This document shows, in pieces, positions 52,109-61,669 of a stretch of 64,000 nt of DNA (positions are counted from its first letter, which is position 1; each line of letters opens with the position of its first letter). The position numbers and the translations under genes are program-made. The stretch is from Ustulina deusta (lineage: Eukaryota > Ascomycota > Sordariomycetes > Xylariales > Xylariaceae), in NCBI GenBank assembly GCA_023159155.1, contig JAJNNX010000001.1:1240001-1304000 (forward strand), given 5' to 3'. The notes below the pieces were generated by a model. The model was not told where the DNA came from and did no database searches. It saw only the letters and a program-made list of their open reading frames with translations.

Positions 52109-53340
52109 AATAAAGTAATTAATAGTTAGAACTACTTAGATTTAATTTATTAAATAATAATAATAAAAATAAAGGGGTAAATAATAGGCTAGAATTAAAA
52201 AGGTTATATTGTTTTTGGTGCTAATTTTTATGTTTTAGGTAGGGGGTATAAAAAGAATTTAAAAAGTTAGAAAATTTAAAGTTTTTTAGATTTTTAGTTT
52301 TTTTTTAATATTTATGTTTTCTAAGTTTTTGTTTTAATATTAATTTATATACGTTTATAAGTTAAGATTTTTTTAATTTAAAAACAGGTTATTTTTGTTT
52401 TTTTAGTTGTTTATTTATTTTTTTACGTTCTGTTTCGAATTAAATATTTTATTATAATAAAAATTAGTTAATACTTTTAAGTCGTAAAGTACTATTGTTA
52501 TTTTAGTAACTAAGTATTAAACTATTATTAAGCTTTGATTTTTGATTTTTATCCAGAAAAGAATTAGTATAGCTTTGTTAGCTATTTATAGCTAATTTGT
52601 TTTTTTTAAGGAGTATTAATCTAATTAATAGTCCGGGTTTTTTAGGGGCTATTATATAAATGTATTATAAATAACTTTAAAAAAAAGCTTTAAAATTGTT
52701 ATAAATAAGAAGTTTACAAGGTTAGGTATAATATATAAAGAAATAAATTATATATTTAGTAAAGTTGGCTTATAAAAATAAAGCTTATAAAAGGAAGATT
52801 TTTTATTAAAGTGGGTACAGATATAGTATATATATATAGTAAGTGTGCACCGGTCCTAGTATGCCAAGCATAATAATATTAGTTATAGTTGTTCTATTAA
52901 TATATAAATAACTAATAAATATTAATTTAGCAGTTTTTAGTTCAAGATTACAAAAAAAAAAATATGTATGTTATAACTTTTTAAATATTCTAAGGTTTCT
53001 AAAAACTAATAATATATATTTAGCTATATATTTAAATTTGATTATTAAAAATATAAAGCTTAGTTTAGCTTAACTTATAGTTTAATTAACTAGTTTAGTT
53101 TTAAAATATATAAATAAGATCTAAAAGTATTAATATAACTATTTTTTAGTTAGAATATTATTAAAGTAGCAGTATATATATAACTAGTTAATACTTTATT
53201 AAATAATTACTTGTTTTTATAAAGTACTAAATTAAACAGTACAAACTATAGCTACTGCATACTATTAGTTGCTATATAAAAGTATTATAATAAAAAAGAG
53301 TTAATTTTAAAAAAAAATAAAAGTAAAAAAAAAACATAAG
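52109..53340 (-). mobile_element. Gypsy-2, presumed 5' part (gag side), minus strand
   Basis: This is the right-hand continuation of the Gypsy-2 sequence broken at 42,917 by Copia copy A (shared AATAA). It is AT-rich with stops in all frames. By orientation it should contain gag and the 5' LTR of Gypsy-2, ending at the composition boundary near 53,340, but with no second copy in the window I cannot locate the LTR. A CG-containing word (TGTGCACCGGTCCTAGTATG) at about 52,845 is less mutated. Confidence 0.5.
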
Positions 53341-53761
53341 AACTGAACGCGGTTGCGTTATTTAATAATTTTTAATTGAGGTGGTTAGGGTTAGTAGCGC
53401 GTTTTTAGCTGGGTCGCGATGGGGTGGTTCGCAAGGGGGGGTGTTAGCTTATCATGTCCATCAGTCCTGAAACAAGCTGGTCAGTGCAAGGGTAGAGGTT
53501 CCGTGGGCGTCTTCAAGAATGGGGAGCTCACCAGTCATTGCACGGAGGAGACCCATCGTTGATGGCAACCTTCATTTCATCTACACCTCGGACATGATGC
53601 TAGGTAGACGAAGCGTAGGATGTGAGACGAGTGTATTAGGAATCAAGCGGGAACTATAAACCACGCCTATACATTCGCACTCGAACACTGTACAACCCCA
53701 TCATTGCCAGCATCTTCCTTGTCCAGGGGGTGCAAGAAAAAAAGGACCACGAATAATATAG
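53341..53761. other. transition to normal-composition DNA, no gene seen
   Basis: Composition becomes balanced within about 60 bases. The stretch contains GGTTAGGGTTAG (about 53,380-53,392), a two-unit telomere-like word, and no open frame that I can support on either strand. Confidence 0.5.
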
Positions 53762-54028
53762 CTAGGTACTCTCATGGACGGTGCCCATGAAGTTAACCTT
53801 ATCTATGGGCGCCAATTTGAGCTCCTCCATGTAGCGTGCGGGGGTAATCAAGCGCGAGTCCCGAGGCACGTAGAAGGGCTCCTCATCGTCCGTGTGGTGG
53901 TAGCCGTCGAGAATGAGCGTTTTGGAGTTGTCTCGGAACTTGCCACTCGTCGCTTTGATCTCGCATCTCTTTGGTCCACCAAATATACCGACCCTTACAA
54001 TTAGCTTGGGCTTGCTCAGAAGCCGCGC
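53762..54028 (-). pseudogene. cytochrome P450-like N-terminal fragment
   Basis: The minus strand is open from 54,028 to a stop at 53,762. It reads KLIVRVGIFGGPKRC, then a phrase of the type 'SKTLILDGYHH', then EEPFYVPRDSRLITPARY and MEELKLAPIDKVNFMGT. In several fungal P450 families the region after the membrane anchor has the same layout: a basic stretch, 'LLxEGYxKY...PFxVP', 'RxxVPPxYxEELKxAPxDxVxF'. The heme-binding Cys loop and the rest of the enzyme are absent; a possible splice donor (GTACCT) follows at the 3' end, but no continuation is recognisable. So this is a relic a few hundred bases from the RIP block. The family assignment rests on pattern memory only. Confidence 0.4.
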
Positions 54029-54073
54029 TCACGATGTTCATTCAAGCTGGATATAATAACGAGGCCGAAGCCG

Positions 54074-54499
54074 ATGGCGTACTTCAGAGCGAACCATGGT
54101 GAGAGATCGATCTGCTCGCCTAGCAGGGAGTCTGGAAACGATGAATTGGTCGTCATTCTGATGAACTACATGTTCGCATCTCAAGTTAGTGACGAGAAAG
54201 TAGAAATGACAATGGTGACACATGACATGCGAAATGGGGGTGCTATTGGGAAAGTTTGGCATTTGTCTTTATTGGAAGGCAATCCGCTGAGTTTGAGCAC
54301 ATACCGGAATTTCATCCAGGGAAGGATATCGCGTAATATGTTTAGTATGACCAAATTGCTAACAATCAACCACCCTAGATTTCTCAGCGCCCTGATATGC
54401 TTTACCCAGAACCTCCGTCTGGATAAAGGTGAATGGGCGCTTTTAGAGCCAGTCGACAAGAACTCTGCACGGCACATATCGGTCATCAACGACATCTAG
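54074..54499 (+). pseudogene. unassigned open stretch (141 codons), possible gene relic
   Basis: Open frame from an ATG to TAG with a mixed, protein-like composition (for example DELVVILMNYMFASQ, RFLSALICFTQNLRLDKGEW). Beyond the stop the same frame has two more stops within about 50 bases. A different frame is then open (54,550-54,738) with the protein-like stretch LADKASIPIESAKCVLDQLC. Together they could be a disrupted gene, or exons that I cannot join. The opposite strand also has an open frame (54,495-54,181), which weakens the case. I recognise no domain. Confidence 0.25.
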
Positions 54500-54549
54500 A
54501 GTTATGACGAGTTGAAAGCAGCCTAGCTTAACCAGGGGGTATCAGCACT

Positions 54550-54738
54550 ATGCTAAATGTTGTTGAGATCTTGGCCGACAAGGCATCCATTCCCATTGAA
54601 AGTGCCAAATGTGTGTTGGATCAGTTATGCCGCGAGGAAACGTTGGCTGCCGATATCTTTGCAAAGCGGGACTCGCCTACATTGCGCGTCTATTCCAAAG
54701 AGACTGGGTCCCAGATGTCGGGCGACAAGCTCTGGTAG
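54550..54738 (+). pseudogene. unassigned open stretch (62 codons)
   Basis: Starts MLNVVEILADKASIPIESAK and has the alternating helix pattern of a small winged-helix or helical domain (ILADKASIPIESAKCVLDQL), but no family is recognisable. It lies 50 bases after the preceding open stretch in another frame; the two may be parts of one decayed gene. Confidence 0.25.
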
Positions 54739-54739
54739 G

Positions 54740-57070
54740 TTGAGCCTGCGGTGCAGTGGCCCTCAAAATTTTCCGCATGACCCTCTAAACCTCACCAAAG
54801 CACCTAGTATTCACGTTTTTATATTAAATAAAATAAAATAATTTCGTAGAGATAACTATACCACTCTGAAGCCATTGTTTTTTTTCGCGCCACCACCCCC
54901 TCTATGCCACCATCTTCAGCGTAAGCCCACAGCTCATCATTCTTCAAATGCGGTTAGATAATTTCAATCTGATTAAGTATAAGCCCCTACACTCCACACA
55001 TTCCAGAGAAATCTCAGCAAAAACCAGTCTTCCCGCAACTGAGGAACCACAATCACCTTGGCCGACAGGGTTCAAGTCTTTGACACAATCATTCTTTTTC
55101 TCTCAACACAAGCATGACCTCCAAGCTTACATCTGCTCAAATTCACTCTCCTTTTCCCTTGAAGAGAAGTTGCTAAGTTAAGTGGCCCAGACAAGCTTGT
55201 GTGAGAATAACCAGGAGATAAATAACTTATGCTAAAAACATAGTATTGTTACTTTCAGGAATTTGCATAACACACACCCTTGGTCATAATATTCCTTTAC
55301 AATACACCCACATATTGACTTCCGTAACAAAGTCCTGCTACTGCCGTAATAATAGCCTTCAGGTCTCAAGGTTAGTTATCGGATACTAATTTAGCAGCAC
55401 ATGGGGATTGCGATTATTCCTATTAGAATAATTCTAGCCCGATGAAGGAACCTCTAATGCAACTCAACAAATACTTAATTAACATTTCTCCCCTTTGTCA
55501 TTTATGAAAAGGGCCAAAGTATGGACAGACCCCTTATATTCCAGTGCCATCACGTGACCGAAATGACTTCACCCATGGTCTCAGGCGGCATGCCATATTT
55601 GGCGTCCTAGAGCATGCTTTTATCAGTACAAAGGTGTCATCTTCAACAGTGCATTAATTAACACATTTGAACATAACTGTTAAACATGAACACATATTTC
55701 TTGGTATACAGAAACTTCACATTACCGTCTGTGCTTGTCGATTGGATATGGCTGCTATGAAATAACTAATTCAAGCCCATCCCACTGTATTATAATTAGG
55801 ATGTACAAAACCCAGTAATGAAATTAAAATTGCATTTTGGTATACCTATGGAAATTGAACACTGGCTTGATATTCACGATTCATCAAACGTTCTACTTCA
55901 TCAATGAACAACCTCTCTGCACATGTACGGTATCCCAAGACAAACCCATGCCCATTGCCAATCCAAATCCACTCGTTGTAGCTACAGGGACTACCTGGAA
56001 AAGTTCAGGACACAATATAGGCACAATACTGAACTCACCTAGGGACACATTACCTCATGTCTCCAAAAACCGGACACAAGAAGATCGACTTGCCAGATAC
56101 AATATAGCTTGACTTGAAACCCCTGAAGTTGATCTGCTAAACCAATGTGATTTCAGGGCAGGTGATATGCCCTGATTAATTCCTTGTTTCTATTATTATG
56201 ACTAGATTGTAGTGTCTCCGCTTATCTTGAACAACCCCTCCGTGTTCTCGGCATCCGCACGGGGCTCAGCATTGCCACCTACTACAGCTCGGAACCCCTA
56301 CCACCGGAGCACACGCACCGGAGTGTCAACTATCACCACGGCGCCCAGGTTCGCCATGATCCGCTTTTAAATTAACACAAACCCTCCATTAACGTGTTCT
56401 GTTTACTGGTTCCTTCCTTCCTTGAAAACCTGGGTGTTTGTATTGTGTACTTGTGGCCAGTACCTCTCTGAACTTGGTCCTCTGATTCCACATTCACTTC
56501 CTTCCTTCTCTCAACCTTCTCCACAACAAGAGTCCCCTACAGTTCTTGTCAAGTCAGCACAAACTTCTGGTCTTCCACAAGGTGCGCATGCGTAGGAATA
56601 CTCTATTTCCTGATCTCTCTTGTAAGTCCCTCAAGTTGAAGGCATTTTCTTGTGGAGGTGTGCGCATCAGCTCTTCTTCCACGCATCTTCTCCAGCTTCC
56701 CAGACGCAGTCCCCTCAGCTGCATCTCCAACACAATCTCTTGACTTCACAGCAAACACAACACACAATATCCATCTTTCTCCTCATACCTTCGAGATACT
56801 GGGGCTTGGTATGTTTCTTTGTCTTCTTGTGTGTCGAGTTGGGACATAAACACGCAGTTCATCAGCTCTGTACCTTCCTACCCAACCACGCAAGATCATA
56901 CTGAGTCATCAGGCCATACCCAACACCTCTCGTCATCAATCTCCCGCTTTTCCATCCTCGTGTTACCCGCTTCGACATCTGTGCCAGCAAGTGTTGCTGG
57001 TCTACACTCATTGAAGCAGTGGTGCAAGTTCTACCTAGTGGACGTTATACCCGCGTTGGCAGCTCACTAG
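54740..57070. other. about 2.3 kb without a supportable gene; pyrimidine-rich promoter-like segment at the right
   Basis: Open frames here are all under 100 codons, mostly without conserved appearance. From about 56,405 to 56,530 the plus strand is pyrimidine-rich (CCTTCCTTCC, CTTCCTTCCTTCTCTCAACC), typical of a filamentous fungal promoter or transcription start. Good splice donors follow (GTAAGT at about 56,622, GTATGT at about 56,808), with possible acceptors ending in CAG. This is consistent with a spliced 5' leader or early exons of the membrane-protein gene downstream, but I cannot fix a model. Confidence 0.4.
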
Positions 57071-57304
57071 CCGCTTCCACACCATCGCGCGTCACTTCGT
57101 GCTGCTTGTTCACTTGATCTAAGTTTGGAGTCGGTAAGCAAGGACCTCTCATCTCATCTTCTCACTGACCATGTTCGTGGATATGACTACTCTGACGAGC
57201 TGGTGCTGTTCGCGGCCCTCCTCCCTCAGATTCTTCCAACCCAATCAAAGAACACTATCTTTCACACGTCGTGTTTCCATCAGCAACTAACATACCATTC
57301 TCAG

Positions 57305-60014
57305 GGTTTTCTGTTCTCAAATCGGACAGATTTACGACCTGACGTTCAAGCCTGGTTCCAAAACCCGTAAGTAACATCTAGTCTTCCCATTACATCGACG
57401 TTTGCTGGTAAATTGGTGTACTATCTATCTCTCTCTTCTTTTTTACCTTAACAATCATCTCAGGACGTAAGCACTGACAAGTCAAACAGGGGATTTTCTC
57501 TGAAGTTTTGCCGCTCTCGCGTCTTGAAAAGGCAGTATGTTTCCCATAACTCCCCAAATTTGACCAGAATGCTGTGGGAATTGATAAACCGCCCACCACC
57601 CTGTTTTCCCACTATCGACACAGATATTAACTAACGGCCAATAGTCAAGCTGGTGCTATTTCTTGTTCCATTTGGCTTTTTGATACTCTCCTGAATACAG
57701 TGAGTCCTCTCGTGTTTATTTTGGCTGCATTAGGATATCTCATATACACCGCAACGATACTTGGCGGCATTTCTATCACTCTAGGAGATGAAACTGACTA
57801 ACTATGATGTCTAAGGTCTCAATTGGAGAAGCCTTTGGAACATTTCTGAAGATGCCTTCATTCACTGATCCCCTAATCTCTGCCAGGGCTGTTGCAAGAA
57901 TGGCAAATGACAACCTAGATGCAACCGGGAATCCATCCGGTTCTATTCGTTCCCAAGAGGTTATCATAGTCATAATCATCATCCTTGCTTCCGCCGTCAC
58001 TAGCGGTTTGTTCGCATATGGTGTTTACGTCTGCCATCGAACGCGCTCTAACCGCGTCCGGATCTCGGATGTCGAAGAAGGCCTAAACGAGGAGCCGATC
58101 CCTTTGCAGGATCTTCAGCCTGTCAACACAAGCACAGCAGCAACACCGGGAACAGTCAACGGTAAATGAGTTTTTTTCCTTCCTTTTTTCCCCCTTCAAT
58201 TGCGATGATATACCAGTCAGCTCAACCGAAGGCCTACATATCTACTCAAAATCTTAATTATTGTAGCTAACAATCAAACAGAATCTGCAAACCCTGATTT
58301 TTCTGTTAGCGCGCTACCTCCTCGCCGCCCCTTGAACCAACACACCATGCCGCTAAGCTCAAACCCGCCTTCGCAAGCTGATTTGGACACGGCAAGAAAT
58401 GCCCTTCTTTCCACAAGCAATGCTGAAGAGACCATGCCCATGACTCGGTTGCGTGCTCCGCGATTTTCCGGAGGACCACCGCGTAGCGCAGGATGGCCTC
58501 CTCAAGGTCATTCCGGACAGCTCAGTCCATCAAATCTGTACGCCAATGGCCGACGTTATGGTGTGTTATATGAGTCCCCGGAGGAAATGGTCAACAATTC
58601 GCCTGAATCATCCGATGCAGCCACCCCTGAAGTTGAGACCAAGCCTGACGCTCAGAGCCAAAAGTTGATGACGCCAAGTTCTGAATCTCATCCACCCAGC
58701 ACAATCGAGGAGGAGAAAGCCCGCCCAGAAGGTATTAGTGCTGGCACTTCTCAGCTCACTGATAGTCACTCAGACCCAAACCTCACAGCAGACGAAGCCC
58801 ACGAGCCCGGCGATCAACTCATTCCGTCGCATGAGAATAACCAGGATGGCAACAATCAGGGTCCCGCTCAAGTTGGCGAGATGAAAGATGCTGACAATGA
58901 GGATCACGAGGCCAAAGAGCAACCTGTTGATTCTAGCCCAGCCGTCGCAGGCCCATCACAACGTATTCGCGGTAGCAGGCGTTATTCGACTTCAGCTGTC
59001 TACGATCCCGAGGACAGCCGTCACGATGTTTTTAGCGCTCTGAAGAACTCCGGCAAGAGGAACAAGGTAATTGGTGATGCCAAGCCGGCCGAGGAGACTC
59101 AACAGCTCAGCAACAATAATGCCCCTCAGTCTCCGGGCTTGCCCGGCGACCCCGGGGATCGATATAGCAGTCTCCAGAGAGATTTTACACATGCATCTCT
59201 CGTACCAGCGCCCCTTGGTACCTCGGTGAGCAGAAACAACTCTGTTGAAGAGCTATCGTCCGGCGCCGATGATGTTACCGCTACTCAGCCCAGTGCTAGA
59301 CCAGCGTCGGCCATTGAGCGCAGCGAGTCCCCCATCGACCCCGACCTCATCCACACAGAGCGTCCATCATCTTTCTTGATTCAAAACTGGCCGCCTCCGA
59401 GCGATGATACCACATTCGACAATCCTTCGGATCGAGAGCTGGCGTGGCGCACGGCTCCCTCGCCGGAGATCATCGAGCAATCCCGCGAGATCCGCCGGAG
59501 GGCGCAATGGGAGGAGAATGCCAAGATGCTCGTGATGCAGAGGGCCAGGGATGCAGGCGAGATTCTCTCCGATGAGGAGCTGGCCAGACGCGTCCGTCGC
59601 CTGTACGAGCGCAGCAGCTTGTACCAGCTGGAGCCAAACAGGTACGAGCCCGCGGCGCCATCCGTTCAATCCGCCGAGGCCGAGCCCGCCTCGCCTCCCG
59701 AACACGGACACGATCACGTTCAATCCGCCGAGACCGAGCCCGCCTCGCCTTCCGAACACGGACACGATCGCGTTCAATCCGCTGAGACCGAGCCCGCCTC
59801 GCCTCCCGAACACGGACACGGTCACGTTCACGCCCCAGACCAGGCCCCGCCCCGTCCCCCTCGCCCTGCCTCTGGTCTGTACCCGGCCGCCAGCGAACAC
59901 GGTCCCGAGCTGGCGTTCGCGTCCTCGCAGGCGCTGCCCGCTGCCGCCATGGATACGTCCCCGACAGCCGGAGACATTTCTCCCGACGACGACGATATGT
60001 CCAATTTCATTTAG
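57305..60014 (+). CDS. single-pass membrane protein with long disordered tail (spliced; 5' end undetermined)
   Basis: Four exons join in frame: 57,305-57,366, 57,645-57,699, 57,816-58,161 and 58,282-60,014. Introns begin GTAAGT, GTGAGT or GTAAAT and end with CTAAC branch points plus AG. The outer part includes a possible N-glycosylation site (NRT) and the phrase SIGEAFGTFLKMPSF. One transmembrane helix (57,960-58,034, starting VIIVIIIILA) is followed by a basic stop-transfer HRTRSNR. The rest, nearly 600 residues, is Pro/Ser/Glu-rich and disordered, with three 18-residue repeats and one more ordered, charged helical patch (about 59,400-59,640, with REIRRRAQWEENAKMLVMQR). Upstream, one more exon may end at 57,133 (donor GTAAGC; the intron to 57,304 would be phase 0). 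No signal peptide is located. It resembles the plasma-membrane 'extracellular domain, one TM, disordered tail' proteins common in Pezizomycotina; function unknown. Confidence 0.7.
57367..57644 (+). other. intron of the membrane-protein gene
   Basis: 278 nt; donor GTAAGTAAC, branch point TTAACTAAC about 15 nt before the acceptor CAATAG. It splits a codon 2/1 and keeps the frame (phase 2). Confidence 0.65.
57700..57815 (+). other. intron of the membrane-protein gene
   Basis: 116 nt; donor GTGAGTCC, branch point GACTAAC, acceptor CTAAG. Phase 0. An ATG pair inside its 3' end (57,804) would otherwise look like a start codon; the intron reading is preferred because the branch point and the in-frame upstream exon fit. 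Confidence 0.6.
58162..58281 (+). other. intron of the membrane-protein gene
   Basis: 120 nt; donor GTAAATGAG, branch point GCTAAC, acceptor AAACAG. Without splicing the frame ends at a TGA four bases into the intron; with splicing it continues into the 58,282 exon (phase 1). Confidence 0.85.
59664..59825 (+). repeat. three in-frame 54-bp coding repeats
   Basis: Units at 59,664, 59,718 and 59,772 encode VQSAEAEPASPPEHGHDH and near-identical versions (18 residues each). Differences are few, so the array is recent and likely to vary in number between strains. The reverse strand is also open here only because the repeats are G+C-rich. Confidence 0.9.
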
Positions 60015-60200
60015 GTCTCCCCATCTCGGTCACCTACTCATCGCGGTCGCCTCCGACCAAGCCACTAGGACCTCTGTCCACAGTGCATTCAGCGATATAT
60101 TGCATGGCACCTTGCTCTTGAAGTCTACTTGCACAACTTGATCGTTTTCCTTTTCGTCGATTTCCTTTTGATCGTTTTCCTTTTTTGTCTTTGGTCTTGA
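60015..60200 (+). promoter_or_regulatory. 3' untranslated region of the membrane-protein gene
   Basis: Directly follows the TAG at 60,012-60,014. It has T-rich stretches with repeated TTTTCCTTTT / GATCGTTTTCC words at 60,140-60,185; no canonical AATAAA before the repeat field that starts near 60,200. Confidence 0.4.
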
Positions 60201-60895
60201 GTGAAAGCACACGAGAAAGATGGGTGTTCTACGTCGTATGACCTCAGTGACCACGCTCCTGGTCTGCGTCATATGGCCTGTCAACAACCCTTCTGTTCTG
60301 CGTCGTATAGCCTCATGAACAACACTTCTGTTCTGTGTTGTATGGCCTCATTGATGACACTACTCTTCTGCGTCATATGGGCCTCATTAACAACGACGCT
60401 CCTGTCCAGCCAGGGAAGGCATGAATGCATAAAACGAATAAAATCTCCAAAAAAAAAAACCCCCCACACTCGAGAAAGACGGATGTTCTGCGTCGTAAGA
60501 CCTCGGCGACGACACTTCTGTGTCGTATGGTCTCATTGACAACGCTTCTGTTCTGCGTCGTATGATCTCAACGACAACGCTACTCTTCTGTGTCACATCT
60601 AGCCTCATTGACAACGATTCTGTTCTGCGTCGTATGGTCTCAACCATGACGCTACTGTCTGCGTCATATGTCGGCATTGATGGCGACACCGCTATCCAGC
60701 TATGGAAGGCATGAGTGCATAAAAAGAATAAAAACCCAAAAAAAAAGATACTCGTCTGCGCCATATGGTCTCAACGACTGACGCTACTCGTCTGCGTGAT
60801 ATGGCCGCATTGAGGACGACGCTCCCGTCCAGCCAGGCAAGGCAGGACTGCACAAAAAGAATAAAACCCAAACCCAAACCCCCCCCCCAAAAACG
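60200..60895 (+). repeat. higher-order tandem repeat field ending in A-rich tails
   Basis: Monomers of about 33-37 bp with the core TCTGCGTCGTATGGYCTCA followed by a variable GACAACGC word are repeated many times. They are grouped in three larger blocks (about 60,208-60,466; 60,467-60,747; 60,748-60,895). Each closes with a module like GGAAGGCATGAATGCATAAA, then GAATAAAA and a run of A (and C). Blocks one and two open with CGAGAAAGA and GTTCTRCGTCGTA. The minus strand is open for 125 codons across it (60,764-60,387), with a repeated RRRTE word; I consider that a by-product of the repeats. Confidence 0.75.
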
Positions 60896-61669
60896 GAGAG
60901 ACACATACGCAGAGAGATGAGGCGGTAGTAATGCAAGGGTGGTACCGCTGGCATACGTCGGACGAGGTTTTCTTTCCAGTTTCCCGGCATTATAGGGCTC
61001 TTTTGCTATCACTGTTGCCGCCGCCAATAGGGGCCCTTAGGATGTAATGCCGTAGTACTAAAAACAATAAAAGCACAAAAAAAAAAACTTCCGCGTTTTC
61101 CCCGTGCTCAATGTATCGTCTTTTTGTGAGGCCGTTGTAAAAGCGTGCATATTACGGTCGATACCATAAGAGGGCCACCGGCGAATTGAATATCAACAAG
61201 TAAAACACTAATCACGAAAAAGATATACTGACGTTGTAGGCGGGAGAATGCGGGGACCAACTTGGTTCTCTTTGTCAGCTTCAAGTCGGCTCGTCGTTCG
61301 GAAGATCTAGTTTTCGCGAGCCACGCCGCAGGGTAGTGATGACAAGCTAGATAGCCTAGTAGTTTTGCGGCTTGTCGATGACCTGAGAAAGGAAATTGAT
61401 GCGTAAACAGATTAGGCGACGGACATAGTCCAGTCGTGATTATAGTTGACATAGTAGGATTATTTACAAGTGTCCAATATTCGAGCCATTATACCATATC
61501 GTAGCAGATGACATGCCCTCATATTTTCAGTCCTAGTCTCCGCCGCCACAACCTAGCCTGTTGGAATGCACGCCAAACCACCGCCCCTGATCCCCAATAG
61601 TACAGTGTAAGCGTGATATACAAAGGAACCTATGCGTCAAAGAGAATATAATACAATGGAGTGATGCAT
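60896..61669. other. intergenic; 3' side of the polymerase gene
   Basis: No gene seen. A minus-strand open frame of 114 codons (61,452-61,108) has no recognisable feature. ACAATAAAAGC plus an A run at about 61,060 (plus strand) could be a polyadenylation signal. The sequence between 61,500 and 61,669 is the expected 3' untranslated region of the minus-strand polymerase gene. Confidence 0.4.

Larger units (their letters stand above)
1..53340. other. RIP-degraded, AT-rich nested-retrotransposon block
   Basis: The whole stretch is extremely A+T-rich, TpA-dense, and has stop codons in every frame; no ORF of host-gene size exists in it. Homologous copies differ mainly by C/T or G/A, for example the two halves of one target duplication read GCTAT (7,472-7,476) and GTTAT (15,128-15,132). 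This is what fungal repeat-induced point mutation produces. Dispersed G+C-normal islands (12,545-12,811; 21,169-21,548; 47,207-47,514; parts of 48,860-50,441) are short late insertions. The composition changes abruptly near 53,340. Such blocks are normally constitutive heterochromatin in ascomycetes; that part is inference. Confidence 0.9.

Noticed and set aside
1..53340. CRISPR array, rRNA or tRNA genes, prokaryotic operons
   Set aside because: None seen; the periodic AT-rich words are retroelement and microsatellite sequence, and the genome is eukaryotic.
53380..53392. Interstitial telomere array
   Set aside because: Only two TTAGGG-like units; too short to claim beyond a note.
59367..59900. 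Minus-strand ORF of 177 codons opposite the membrane-protein gene
   Set aside because: Repetitive product mirrors the G+C-rich coding repeats on the plus strand; the plus-strand frame has splice support and a membrane helix.
60387..60764. Minus-strand ORF of 125 codons over the repeat field
   Set aside because: Created by a tandem repeat with few stops in that frame; the product is the repeat translated and has no signal or domain.
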